Shown here: piece by piece, positions 42,553 to 52,526 of the stretch
Numbering within the stretch: position 1 is the first letter of the stretch
Layout: each line of letters opens with the position of its first letter
Source: an uncultured Granulosicoccaceae bacterium
GTDB lineage: Bacteria; Pseudomonadota; Gammaproteobacteria; Granulosicoccales; Granulosicoccaceae
DNA length: 55,767 bases
Direction: 5' to 3'
Assembly: GCA_937958675.1 (NCBI GenBank)
Contig: CALGND010000092.1
Span: forward strand, 1 to 55,767
Position numbers and translations under genes: made by a program
The notes under the pieces: generated by a model
Told to the model about the DNA's origin: nothing
Database searches by the model: none
Seen by the model: only the letters and a program-made list of their open reading frames with translations

Positions 42553-43563
42553 CTACATTCCGGTTCGTCTGGTAGATATTAACTTTCGTGACGGACTGTA
42601 CAGGGTGATCAAAGCGCCTAGCCAGCCCAGCAAAGTCGCCACCATTAGAAAGGTTAAAAACTGTGACGCAGTTGGCATTTCCAGCTGGAAGGTACTGGCA
42701 TACAGATGAGAGAGTTGGTCGGCAGGTGTCTTAATTTTGCTGAACGCGTACATCGCCAGACAAGAGCCAACTAGGCCACCGAGAAAGCCGTACAAGGCAC
42801 CGGTATAAAGCAGCGGTCTGTGTAAAAAGCTGGTGCCGGCACCGAGCAGCTTTGCCACATCGAGCTCTGGCTGGCGACGCAGTAACTCTAATCGAATTGT
42901 GTTGCCGATAACTAAAAGTGCAGTAAGCGTTAGAAAGCCTGCCAATATCCAGCCCACGTTCTGGATGAGTTTGACAGCGGCCTGCAGGCGCTGCACCCAG
43001 CGTAAATCATATTGAACGCGCTGCACCTCAGCAAGTGACAGCAATTGCTTTGATAGGCGCTTGATCGCTGTTGCATCAGCTTGCTGCTTAACCGGATACA
43101 CCACGATGGCTGATGGCAGCGGATTATCACCTAGTGCTTCTAGGGCATCGCCTACATCGGTTTTAGTCTGAAAAGTCGCCAAGGCTTCATCGCGAGAAAT
43201 AAAACGCGTTTTTTGAATGCCTGGTTTGCCAAGAAGAGTTTGCGCGAGTGCAGCACCATCAAGGTCGGCAGTATCAAGCCTTAAATAAAGCGTAATACTC
43301 TCATCATCGATATTTTGTGTTGCTAGCTGCTGTATTGCTTGAGCAGAAAATAAAAACAAGGCGGGTAAGGCAAGCGTAATACCAAGTACCGCTAATGTGA
43401 CCAAGCTGGAAAATTTACGTTGAGTTAGCTGCCGTAAGCTTTGCGCCAGCGCGTAACCGCGTTTGCCATAAGTCCACTGCTTACCAGCAGCACTACCTTT
43501 TTGCTTCGATACGCTCGAAGAGGCGTTGGGTCTTGCAGCGCGTGAGGCGACTTTTTTCTGCAT
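42553..43563 (-). CDS. ftsX: Cell division protein FtsX
   Basis: A 336-aa membrane protein with a long basic cytoplasmic tail (about 1-50), helix 1 (about 55-78), a periplasmic domain, and three C-terminal helices (about 205-228, 250-275, 300-325). FISRDEALATFQTKTDVGDALEALGDNPLPSAIVV and RWVQRLQAAVKLIQNVGWILAGF are FtsX-like. Works with FtsE to control peptidoglycan hydrolases at the division site. 12 nt after ftsE. Confidence 0.95.
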   Translation of the reverse strand: MQKKVASRAARPNASSSVSKQKGSAAGKQWTYGKRGYALAQSLRQLTQRKFSSLVTLAVLGITLALPALFLFSAQAIQQLATQNIDDESITLYLRLDTADLDGAALAQTLLGKPGIQKTRFISRDEALATFQTKTDVGDALEALGDNPLPSAIVVYPVKQQADATAIKRLSKQLLSLAEVQRVQYDLRWVQRLQAAVKLIQNVGWILAGFLTLTALLVIGNTIRLELLRRQPELDVAKLLGAGTSFLHRPLLYTGALYGFLGGLVGSCLAMYAFSKIKTPADQLSHLYASTFQLEMPTASQFLTFLMVATLLGWLGALITLYSPSRKLISTRRTGM

Positions 43564-43575
43564 GCTAATAGCGGT

Positions 43576-44286
43576 TTACTCCGTATAGGCTTGGCGGTTG
43601 CGAACGGCTGTGCGTTTGCGCGTACCCGGATGTACATCAACTAAGCGACCTTGCTTTAATGTCAGCTTTGGGAAGCCGAAGTTATCGAGTAAGCCACTAT
43701 CGTGTGTGGCAACCAGCACGGTGACTCCGGATGCGTTAAATTGCATTAGCAGCTTCATGATGTCGGCGCTAATTTCTGCATCTAGGTTTCCGGTCGGTTC
43801 GTCGGCTAGCAATAGTTTGGGCCTAGCGACTACGGCACGCGCGATACCAACACGTTGTTGTTCGCCACCTGATAAAGACAGTGGCCCTTCGAGCGCTTTA
43901 TGAGCTAAGCCTACGCGATCAAGGGCAGCGGATACGCGTTTTTTGATGTCATCATATTTGTAACCACCAATAACCAGAGGCAAGGCGATGTTGTCGAAGA
44001 CGGTTCGGTCGTGCAGTAGTTGATTGTCTTGAAATACTAAACCCATTTGCTGGCGTAGCGCGGGTTCGTGGCGAGCTTTAAGTTTAGTAAAATCGATGCC
44101 ACCGACTTTGATACTGCCTTGGGTTGGTTTGACGAGGCGTGCCATAAGTTGCAACAACGAGCTTTTACCAGCGCCTGAATGCCCGGTCAAAAATGTAAAA
44201 GCGCCAGATGGAATCCTAAAAGATACGTCGCGGACGGCGAATCGTCCGGGGTCATACTCAAGACTTACGTTTTCAAATTCGATCAT
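43576..44286 (-). CDS. ftsE: Cell division ATP-binding protein FtsE
   Basis: A 236-aa ABC ATPase: Walker A GHSGAGKSS, Q-loop MGLVFQDN, signature LSGGEQQRVGIARA, Walker B LLLADEPTGNLD and switch ATHD. The C-terminus extends about 15 residues (PGTRKRTAVRNRQAYTE) beyond the usual end, a basic tail. Partner of FtsX in the divisome. 34 nt separate it from ftsY. Confidence 0.96.
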   Translation of the reverse strand: MIEFENVSLEYDPGRFAVRDVSFRIPSGAFTFLTGHSGAGKSSLLQLMARLVKPTQGSIKVGGIDFTKLKARHEPALRQQMGLVFQDNQLLHDRTVFDNIALPLVIGGYKYDDIKKRVSAALDRVGLAHKALEGPLSLSGGEQQRVGIARAVVARPKLLLADEPTGNLDAEISADIMKLLMQFNASGVTVLVATHDSGLLDNFGFPKLTLKQGRLVDVHPGTRKRTAVRNRQAYTE

Positions 44287-44320
44287 GGTTTATGTCTGTG
44301 CCAATGGCGTAAGTGACGGC

Positions 44321-45301
44321 TTAGGTGTCTCGCGGCTCACCAATGAGTGCATCGACAAAACGGCTTGCTTCAAATACTTCCAGATCATTCACTTGCTCGC
44401 CAACACCGATAAAGCGGATAGGAATGCCAATTTTCTCTGCTATCGCAAAAACGACTCCGCCCTTGGCTGTACCATCAAGTTTAGTCACAACCATGCCATC
44501 AAGCTGCATTGCTTTGTTAAATTCTTCCGCTTGATTGAGGGCATTTTGTCCGGTACCGCCGTCTAGCACGATTAATGTTTCGTGAGGTGCTGTGTCATCA
44601 ATCTTGCCGAGCACACGTTTGACTTTTATAAGCTCGTCCATTAAGCCAGCCTGCGTGTGTAGCCGGCCAGCGGTATCGGCGATAAGTACATCGATATTGC
44701 GCGCAGTGGCAGATTGTAGTGCGTCGAATATAACCGATGCAGAATCAGCACCGGTGGACTGAGCGACCACTGGCACGTCGTTGCGCTCGCCCCATGTTTG
44801 TAGTTGCTCAACTGCAGCGGCTCGAAAAGTATCGCCGGCAGCCAGCATTACGCTTTGGCCGCCGTCGAGCAATTGTTTTGCTAGCTTGCCAATAGTGGTG
44901 GTCTTGCCCGATCCATTGACGCCAACAACCAATATGACAAAAGGGCCTGCTTGATCGGGTAGCTGCAACGGTTGTTCGACCGGGCGCAGTATGCTCACTA
45001 GTTCTTCATGCACTAACGCGCGAAGAGCGTCTGCATCAGCCAGTTGGTCCTTTTTAACCTTCTGATTGATCGCATCCATTACGCGCTGCGTGGCATCAAC
45101 GCCAACATCCGCCATAATGAGCTGGCCTTCTAACTCTTCAAGCAGGTCAGCATCGATTTGCTTGCTACCAGTAAAAAACCCAAACAAATTGTCACGAAAA
45201 CGCGATCGCGTACGGTCCAGCTTCTGAGACAGTTCTGGCTGCTGCTCAGCTGAGCTATCTGGACTTTTCTTGTCGCGCTTCAGAAAGCTAAATATGCCCA
45301 T
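44321..45301 (-). CDS. ftsY: Signal recognition particle receptor FtsY
   Basis: A 326-aa SRP-family GTPase. N-domain (about 30-110), then G-domain with VVGVNGSGKTTTIGKLA (P-loop), DTFRAAAVEQL, DTAGRLH and TKLDGTAKGG motifs. It docks ribosome-SRP complexes at the inner membrane. The long acidic A domain of E. coli FtsY is absent; only a short charged N-terminus (LKRDKKSPDSS) is present. Confidence 0.97.
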   Translation of the reverse strand: MGIFSFLKRDKKSPDSSAEQQPELSQKLDRTRSRFRDNLFGFFTGSKQIDADLLEELEGQLIMADVGVDATQRVMDAINQKVKKDQLADADALRALVHEELVSILRPVEQPLQLPDQAGPFVILVVGVNGSGKTTTIGKLAKQLLDGGQSVMLAAGDTFRAAAVEQLQTWGERNDVPVVAQSTGADSASVIFDALQSATARNIDVLIADTAGRLHTQAGLMDELIKVKRVLGKIDDTAPHETLIVLDGGTGQNALNQAEEFNKAMQLDGMVVTKLDGTAKGGVVFAIAEKIGIPIRFIGVGEQVNDLEVFEASRFVDALIGEPRDT

Positions 45302-45354
45302 GTTTTCTTAGTATCAAGTGGGTGTGTAACGGTCGGATATCGTACCATTGACGC

Positions 45355-45942
45355 ATGGGTAGTAGATCTAAACGTAGTGCATCAGCGAAAGGGCGTCAGG
45401 GCAAGATCCGCATCATTGCAGGAGCTTGGCGTGGGCGGCAGTTGGTGGTTGAAGATGTGGAAGGTTTGCGGCCAACGGGTGATCGGATAAAGGAGATGCT
45501 ATTCAATTGGTTGCAACCCCATATTGCGGGTAGCCGTTGCTTGGATTTGTTTGCAGGCAGTGGTGGGCTGGGTTTTGAGGCGGCGTCCAGATATGCAGAG
45601 CACGTGGTGTTGGTAGAGCGCGATCGATTGGCGGCACAACAGTTGGCTCGCCAAATTGATCAATTTGATGCGCAAAAATCGATCACATTGTACTCGAGCT
45701 CGGCTGAGCGATTTTTGAACGATAATAGCTCGCCCTTTGATCTAATTTTCGTGGATCCTCCCTTTCAAGAAGGGTTGCTGGAAGCGATACTGCCTTTGCT
45801 ACCCAGTCACTTAAGCGTTGGTGGGTTGGTCTATGTTGAGTGTGGTGCCAAGCAAGTGACGGCTCCGCCAGCAGGTTTTGCGATCTTAAAAGAGAAGACC
45901 GCTGGAGATGTGAGCGCAAGATTATTGCAGTTATCCTCTTAG
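45355..45942 (+). CDS. rsmD: 16S rRNA (guanine966-N2)-methyltransferase
   Basis: A 195-aa class I methyltransferase with a basic N-terminus, the RIIAGAWRGRQL opening, SAM motif CLDLFAGSGGLGFEAASR and the DPPF catalytic motif (IFVDPPFQEGLLE). It methylates G966 of 16S rRNA. Divergent from ftsY by 53 bp, the common gammaproteobacterial arrangement. Confidence 0.95.
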   Translation: MGSRSKRSASAKGRQGKIRIIAGAWRGRQLVVEDVEGLRPTGDRIKEMLFNWLQPHIAGSRCLDLFAGSGGLGFEAASRYAEHVVLVERDRLAAQQLARQIDQFDAQKSITLYSSSAERFLNDNSSPFDLIFVDPPFQEGLLEAILPLLPSHLSVGGLVYVECGAKQVTAPPAGFAILKEKTAGDVSARLLQLSS

Positions 45943-46026
45943 AATGCCGATTGACACTCACTCAGGTGCCTGAATCGTTGCGTAAGTGGCGGTTTTCACT
46001 CAAACTTGTAGCTCGCTAAGAGAGTA

Positions 46027-47619
<1,593 letters not shown>

Positions 47620-47719
47620 GAGTGTCGATGATCGCGGCTTAAGCGACAATTATGCCTTTTTTTGTGTGGCTCTGGTGCTAGGATGATGTGCAAGACGATT
47701 GAATGGGCAGGAGCTTGGC

Positions 47720-48184
47720 ATGACACCAGAAGAGCGAATTAGCGAGCTTGGCATAAGTTTGCCTGAATGCAGTAATCCTGCCGCCAATTACACCAATGCA
47801 GTGCACACAGGCAATTTACTCTACCTTGCTGGAAAAGCACCTAGGGCGGTAGATGGTGTGTTGCCAAAAGGGCGATTGGGTTTGGAGTTTGATACCGAGC
47901 AAGGTTATGTTTTTGCTCGCTCGGCAGCGCTTGATTTGATCGCCGTAATTAAGTCAGAATTAACAGAATTGTCGATGCTGACGCGCGTTGTTGAGATACA
48001 GGGCTTTGTTAATGCCACGCCTGAGTTTGAAGAGCATGCAACGGTGCTTAACGGTGCCTCTGATTTAATGGTTGAAGTGTTTGGTGATGTTGGCGTGCAT
48101 GCTAGATCTGTGTTTGGTGCCTCGTCATTACGCGGCAATGTGCCAGTGATTTTAAAAGCCGTAGTGGAAGTTAAGAGCAAATAA
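47720..48184 (+). CDS. RidA (YjgF/UK114) family protein
   Basis: A 154-aa protein of the YjgF superfamily, matching the longer branch often annotated as endoribonuclease L-PSP: ELGISLPECSNPAANYTNAVHTGNLLYLAGKAP, LTRVVEIQGFVNATPEFEEH, and ASSLRGNVPVILKAVVEV. The typical RidA active-site Arg is at the ...GVHARSVFGASSL region. RidA proteins hydrolyse reactive enamine/imine intermediates. The ATG at 47720 has AGGAG 6 nt upstream. First of four plus-strand genes with likely linked metabolism. Confidence 0.87.
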   Translation: MTPEERISELGISLPECSNPAANYTNAVHTGNLLYLAGKAPRAVDGVLPKGRLGLEFDTEQGYVFARSAALDLIAVIKSELTELSMLTRVVEIQGFVNATPEFEEHATVLNGASDLMVEVFGDVGVHARSVFGASSLRGNVPVILKAVVEVKSK

Positions 48185-48241
48185 GGTTTAAAGTACGGCA
48201 GCGTCGCAGGACGCTTGTAGCTAAAAACAGAAGGGGTGAAA

Positions 48242-49144
48242 ATGCGCGTTGGGGTTGTAGGTTGTGGGGATATGGGCTCGGGGCTGGCCAAAAATCTAAT
48301 TAAAAATGGGATCGAAACGCACGGCTTCGATCTGCTTGAACATCGTATGGCTGCCTTAGTCGAAATGGGTGCCATTGCTGCCACTAGTGTTGAGTCTATG
48401 GGCAAGCCGTTAGATGCAGCATTTGTGATGGTGATGAATGGCGACCAAGCTAAGCAAGTTATCTTTGGCGATGGAGACAGTGATGGCGGTTTAGTATCAA
48501 ACTTAAAAAATGGTGGTGCCGTTATCTTGTCTGCCACAGTTAAGCCGAGGGAGGCTCGAGAGATTGGAGATGCGCTTCAGGGCACAGGCTTAGAGCTAAT
48601 CGACACCCCAGTATCAGGTGGATTCCCCGGCGCACAGGGCGGCAGCTTAACCTTAATGGCTTCTGCGCCTGAGTCTGTGCTCAAGAAATTTGCGACCGTG
48701 CTAGAGGCTGTATCATCCACAATTCATCATGTGGGAGACGTGCCCGGACAGGGGCAGACGGTTAAGGCCTGTTTACAAACGCTTATCGGTTCTATCTTCG
48801 CGGGCACGTTTGAAGCAGCAGCACTGGCTGCAAAAGCGGGGGTGCCAGGTGAAGTGATTCATAAGGTGGTATCAACATCCAGTGCAGGCTGTGGTTGTGC
48901 CAACACAGCGCTTGAAAATATTATCGATAGACAATTTGAAAATACAGGTTCGGGTATTGGAACCATGCATAAGGATCTAACCATATCGCTCAATCTAGCC
49001 GAAGAGTTGGAAGTGCCACTGCATACTGCCGCATCTGCAATGCAATTATTTGCAGCTGGTAAATCTAAATTTCCAAATGGTGATAACCAAGCATGTACTC
49101 GTGTGTTGGAAGAAATTACAGGCGCGCAGTTGCATCGCAGTTAA
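48242..49144 (+). CDS. NAD-binding beta-hydroxyacid dehydrogenase (3-hydroxyisobutyrate dehydrogenase family)
   Basis: A 300-aa enzyme: Rossmann fold GVVGCGDMGSGLAKNLIKNGIETHGFD at the front, DTPVSGGFPGAQGGSLTLMA substrate motif, and Lys in GQGQTVKACLQTL, the family's catalytic lysine region. Substrates in the family include 3-hydroxyisobutyrate, tartronate semialdehyde and threonate; the exact one is not evident. ATG 48242 with AGAAGGGG 5 nt upstream was preferred to GTG 48236. Downstream lies a TIM-barrel isomerase gene, as in glyoxylate/threonate-type pathways. Confidence 0.85.
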   Translation: MRVGVVGCGDMGSGLAKNLIKNGIETHGFDLLEHRMAALVEMGAIAATSVESMGKPLDAAFVMVMNGDQAKQVIFGDGDSDGGLVSNLKNGGAVILSATVKPREAREIGDALQGTGLELIDTPVSGGFPGAQGGSLTLMASAPESVLKKFATVLEAVSSTIHHVGDVPGQGQTVKACLQTLIGSIFAGTFEAAALAAKAGVPGEVIHKVVSTSSAGCGCANTALENIIDRQFENTGSGIGTMHKDLTISLNLAEELEVPLHTAASAMQLFAAGKSKFPNGDNQACTRVLEEITGAQLHRS

Positions 49145-49203
49145 GGGTTTAACTCTCGCTGTTGGCATTGGTCGCCCAGGCTACTTTTAAAAGTTGGTGT
49201 CTC

Positions 49204-50067
49204 ATGAAACTAGGTGTTATTTGCGACGGCATTAGCCGAGACCTGAACCACGCTGTTGATGTGATGGATGAATTCGACCTTGAGTATGCCGAGCTACAGT
49301 TTGTGGGCGAAAAAGAAGTCGGAGATCACACAGCTGCGGAGATCACTGATATTGATCAACTGCTACGTGATAGAGGTAAACCGGTGTCGTGTTTGTCTCG
49401 CCATGTTTTTGCAGGTATGAGCACCGCTAACAAGCCGGGCGATGAGCTTCATAGCAAGCATATGGATGCACTCAAGCGTGTGATCGATATGGCGCATGTG
49501 CTTGGTTCTCCTTTGGTACGCATCATGACCAATAAAAAAGAGCAAATATTGTGGGGTGTGGGGGGTGCGGAAAAATGGAATGTCGCACACGGTGCATGGG
49601 ATGCTACGTTGACATTGATTGCGCCAGCGGTGGAACTTGCGCGCAAGGAGAATATTAAATTGGTAGTCGAAACAGGCAACGGCACCATGGTTAACTCAAA
49701 TTACACCGCTCGAAAGCTAATTGACGATTTAAACGCTAAAGATGTGTTGCAAGTGCTTTGGGATCCAGCCAATAATTGCTGGTGCCATGAGCGTGCGTGG
49801 CCAGACGGTTATAATGAAGTAGCAGAAGGATACCTTGGTCATGTGCATATAAAAGATGTGCAAGTCGATACCCCAAAAGCAACTCTGGAAGTGCGTAAGA
49901 TGGGTGAGGGACAGTTGGCTAAACAGTTTCAACCTTTGGCTGCGGCCTTAAAAAGTGGTAGCTATGAAGGTGTAATCTCCTTCGAGAGTGTTTATCACCC
50001 CGGCAACGGTGATTTCGAAGACGGTTTTAGGCAATGCGTTGGCCTGTTCAAGGATCTGTTCGCGTAA
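49204..50067 (+). CDS. TIM-barrel sugar isomerase/epimerase family protein
   Basis: A 287-aa AP_endonuc_2/xylose-isomerase-like barrel. KLVVETGNGTMVNSN carries the metal-binding Glu, LWDPANNCWCHERAW and HVHIKDV provide further ligands, and FESVYHPGNGDFEDG closes the site. Family members are hydroxypyruvate isomerase, 2-keto-sugar epimerases and related enzymes. The pairing with a beta-hydroxyacid dehydrogenase upstream resembles sugar-acid degradation sets. The ATG start at 49204 has no strong ribosome site. Confidence 0.83.
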   Translation: MKLGVICDGISRDLNHAVDVMDEFDLEYAELQFVGEKEVGDHTAAEITDIDQLLRDRGKPVSCLSRHVFAGMSTANKPGDELHSKHMDALKRVIDMAHVLGSPLVRIMTNKKEQILWGVGGAEKWNVAHGAWDATLTLIAPAVELARKENIKLVVETGNGTMVNSNYTARKLIDDLNAKDVLQVLWDPANNCWCHERAWPDGYNEVAEGYLGHVHIKDVQVDTPKATLEVRKMGEGQLAKQFQPLAAALKSGSYEGVISFESVYHPGNGDFEDGFRQCVGLFKDLFA

Positions 50068-50120
50068 CATCAGCGCACAGATAGTTCAGCTTGGCATCTA
50101 GAGCACAGGTATACAGCTTC

Positions 50121-51341
50121 ATGAATAAACGATTTGTCATAGTAGGTGGTGGGCAAGCGGGTTTTGCGTTTGCTGACGAGTTACGTCGCAAAGATAAAGA
50201 ATCTTCAATAACACTACTGTGCGCAGAGGCGGAGTTGCCTTATCAGCGGCCACCGTTATCAAAACAATATGTGAAAGGTGAAACTAGTCGTGATCGCTTG
50301 TTTTTTCGTGACACTGAATGGTTTGAACGTAAAGCGATAGAAATACGCACCTCAACTGCTGTTGCAAGCATCGATCGACAGTCTCAACAAGTCGTATTGT
50401 CAAACGGCGATTCACTTGCCTACGATGCACTTATGTTGGCAACAGGCTCTACTCCTCGGCGCTTGCCTACCAAGATCGGGGGTGATTTATCCGGAGTGCT
50501 CACCGTGCGCGACATAAATGATGCGGATCAACTGCGCGATATTTTTGCATCGGGCAAACGCATTTTAGTGGTGGGTGGCGGTTATATTGGTTTAGAGGCT
50601 GCCGCTGTTGCCCGCAGTTTTGATTGCGAAGTACGCGTGATTGAAATGGCAGAGCGTATATTGCAACGAGTTGCGTGTACAGAAACGTCTAATTACTTCC
50701 GTGCGCTTCATCAGTCGAATGGTGTGGTTATAAACGAGAGCCTTGGGCTTGATCGTTTGGAAGGTGATAATGGTGTGGTTACAAAAGCGTATTTAACTAA
50801 TGGTGAATCCATGGATGTTGATGCTGTGATTGTGGGTATTGGTATCGAAACCAGTGCGCAGTTGGCTGTTGATGCAGGCCTTGATATTGATAACGGTGTT
50901 GCCGTTAATCACTTTGCCCAAACATCCGATGAGCTTATTTACTCAGCAGGGGATTGTGCAAGTTTTGATTGGCGCGGTACCCGTATCCGATTAGAGTCAG
51001 TGCAAAATGCGGTGGATCAAGCGAAGGCTGCAGCTAATCATATTTGTGGGCTTGGTAAGCCATATGATCCCATGCCGTGGTTTTGGTCTGATCAATATGA
51101 TGTGAAGTTGCAGATAGTCGGGCTTAATACAGGGTTCGATAACATCGTACGTCGAGCCGGTTCGCGCGAAGAGGGTGAATCATTCTGGTATTTCAAAGGC
51201 GGTCAGTTGCTGGCGATCGATGCTATGAACGATGCTAAAACCTATGTTATGGGTCGTAAGATTCTCGAGCTAGGTAAATCCATCTCGCCTAGCGAGGCGG
51301 CGGATGCGTCGGTTGATTTAAAGCAAATCGCATCAAGTTGA
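50121..51341 (+). CDS. FAD-dependent ferredoxin/rubredoxin reductase-like protein
   Basis: A 406-aa flavoprotein of the pyridine-nucleotide disulfide oxidoreductase family: FAD site VIVGGGQAGFAFADELRRKD, NAD site ILVVGGGYIGLEAAAVARS, and SAGDCASFDW with the late FWSDQYDVKLQIVG of BphA4/putidaredoxin-reductase types. It transfers electrons from NAD(P)H to a small iron-sulfur protein, commonly feeding a Rieske or P450 oxygenase. No ferredoxin or oxygenase gene is beside it; the YfhL ferredoxin 3 kb away is not an obvious partner. Confidence 0.88.
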   Translation: MNKRFVIVGGGQAGFAFADELRRKDKESSITLLCAEAELPYQRPPLSKQYVKGETSRDRLFFRDTEWFERKAIEIRTSTAVASIDRQSQQVVLSNGDSLAYDALMLATGSTPRRLPTKIGGDLSGVLTVRDINDADQLRDIFASGKRILVVGGGYIGLEAAAVARSFDCEVRVIEMAERILQRVACTETSNYFRALHQSNGVVINESLGLDRLEGDNGVVTKAYLTNGESMDVDAVIVGIGIETSAQLAVDAGLDIDNGVAVNHFAQTSDELIYSAGDCASFDWRGTRIRLESVQNAVDQAKAAANHICGLGKPYDPMPWFWSDQYDVKLQIVGLNTGFDNIVRRAGSREEGESFWYFKGGQLLAIDAMNDAKTYVMGRKILELGKSISPSEAADASVDLKQIASS

Positions 51342-51362
51342 CATAAATGTAAGCTCTGCGAA

Positions 51363-51463
51363 GACGTCATCCCCGCGAATGCGGGGATCCATGTTGGGGC
51401 TGCGAAATACTCAAAAGTGGATCCCGGCCTTCGCCTAGATGACGTTTTCGCTGGGATGACGTC
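51363..51463. repeat. 101-bp palindromic MITE/REP-like repeat
   Basis: Terminal inverted repeats GACGTCATCCC (51363-51373) and GGGATGACGTC (51453-51463) are perfect. Inside, CCCCGCGAATGCGGGG makes a tight hairpin near the left end, and GGATCCA (left) matches TGGATCC (right) as an inner inverted pair. It contains no gene and lies between the convergent flavoprotein and csrA genes, where it may also stop transcription. Elements with GTCATCCCCGCG...GGATCC arms are dispersed in many proteobacterial genomes. Confidence 0.8.
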
Positions 51464-51524
51464 CTCACGAGAATGGCGTCTGCGCGGGAATAGCTTAGGC
51501 TACGGTTGGCTAAGTACAGAACCG

Positions 51525-51743
51525 TTACTCGTCTTCCGGTTCAGGTAGTTCTGCATCGGGGGCATCCTTAGATTCGGATTCACCTGATTTTATTCGCTCA
51601 TAGATTTCTTCTCGGTGTACGCTGACATCAGCTGGCGCAGTTATGCCTATTCTGGTCTGCTTGCCTTTGACGCTAAGAATAGTAATCGTGACGTCGTCAC
51701 CTATTACGATAGACTCGTCCGTTTTTCTGCTCAGAATTAACAT
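51525..51743 (-). CDS. csrA: Carbon storage regulator CsrA
   Basis: A 72-aa RNA-binding translational regulator. The core [22 protein letters not shown], then [21 protein letters not shown], matches CsrA, with the RNA-binding Arg in HREEI. It dimerises and blocks ribosome sites with GGA motifs. The C-terminal tail ([20 protein letters not shown]) is acidic and longer than in E. coli. No strong ribosome site precedes the ATG. Usually beside alaS or lysC; here next to an ABC operon. Confidence 0.95.
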   Translation of the reverse strand: MLILSRKTDESIVIGDDVTITILSVKGKQTRIGITAPADVSVHREEIYERIKSGESESKDAPDAELPEPEDE

Positions 51744-52024
51744 ATGGCATTGCTAGCTTTGTTGTCTTTGATTAATTGTGACACCATGGTCTATGGCCCC
51801 TAACATTGAAGTGCGTTAGCGCTTGATATGATTTATAGCGACATCCTACTAGGTGAGCTGTATTAGCAATGTACGGTTTCGGTGATTTCCACATTGTTTC
51901 CACAATTGCTTGTGGCGTGACTCACCTTTTTGCCACTGTTTGGGGGTTACTTTACGGGGCTGATTCTGCAGGGTTGACTCTACGGACTTGACTTTAGGGT
52001 GCTGACTTAGCAAATGTTTGTGCG

Positions 52025-52525
52025 CTAGTTAGCAGGTGTGGCTGCTAACGCGTTTGTACCGCCTTCAATGAGCGGCGCAATCCACTCAGGAAAAAAATAC
52101 ACTTGCCCTTCGCTTTCAGCATAGCGGCGTTTGCCGCTGACATCCAAATCTCCGACGGCAAATTGTTTGTTATTGAACGTGATGTGAGCGATAGGTGTTT
52201 CTAGCCCGGCAGCTTTTCGATCTACCTCATCACTGGTGTACGCAGGTGCGATTGCTGCAATCGATAGTAGTGGGTCGATACGATTGCCGTTTGCCGCTTG
52301 CTCTTTGGGTTCCGTGATTTGCCATTGATCATCTTGAAGTTCAAGCTGGATTGTATCGCCGTTGGATTGAGTGATGCTGATTCGGTTGATTGAATTGCTG
52401 TCAAGCCCAGTTAGCGTCGCTTGCGTATCGCCGATCTGGATATAGGCAATGGCGGCGGCCATTGCAGCACAGGCCGCAAGTAATGCAATTAGTAGAGTGC
52501 GTTGTTGTCTGCGAACGTTGGCCAT
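52025..52525 (-). CDS. DUF4340 protein of the Gld-type ABC operon
   Basis: A 166-aa protein with one N-terminal helix (about 10-28) and a periplasmic domain ending KRRYAESEGQVYFFPEWIAPLI. The DSNSINRISITQSNGDTIQLELQDDQWQITEP opening is typical of DUF4340. It begins 1 nt after the stop of the GldG-like gene. DUF4340 proteins accompany GldG-type proteins and ABC-2 transporters in many Gammaproteobacteria. Role unknown. Confidence 0.82.
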   Translation of the reverse strand: MANVRRQQRTLLIALLAACAAMAAAIAYIQIGDTQATLTGLDSNSINRISITQSNGDTIQLELQDDQWQITEPKEQAANGNRIDPLLSIAAIAPAYTSDEVDRKAAGLETPIAHITFNNKQFAVGDLDVSGKRRYAESEGQVYFFPEWIAPLIEGGTNALAATPAN

Positions 52526-52526
52526 A

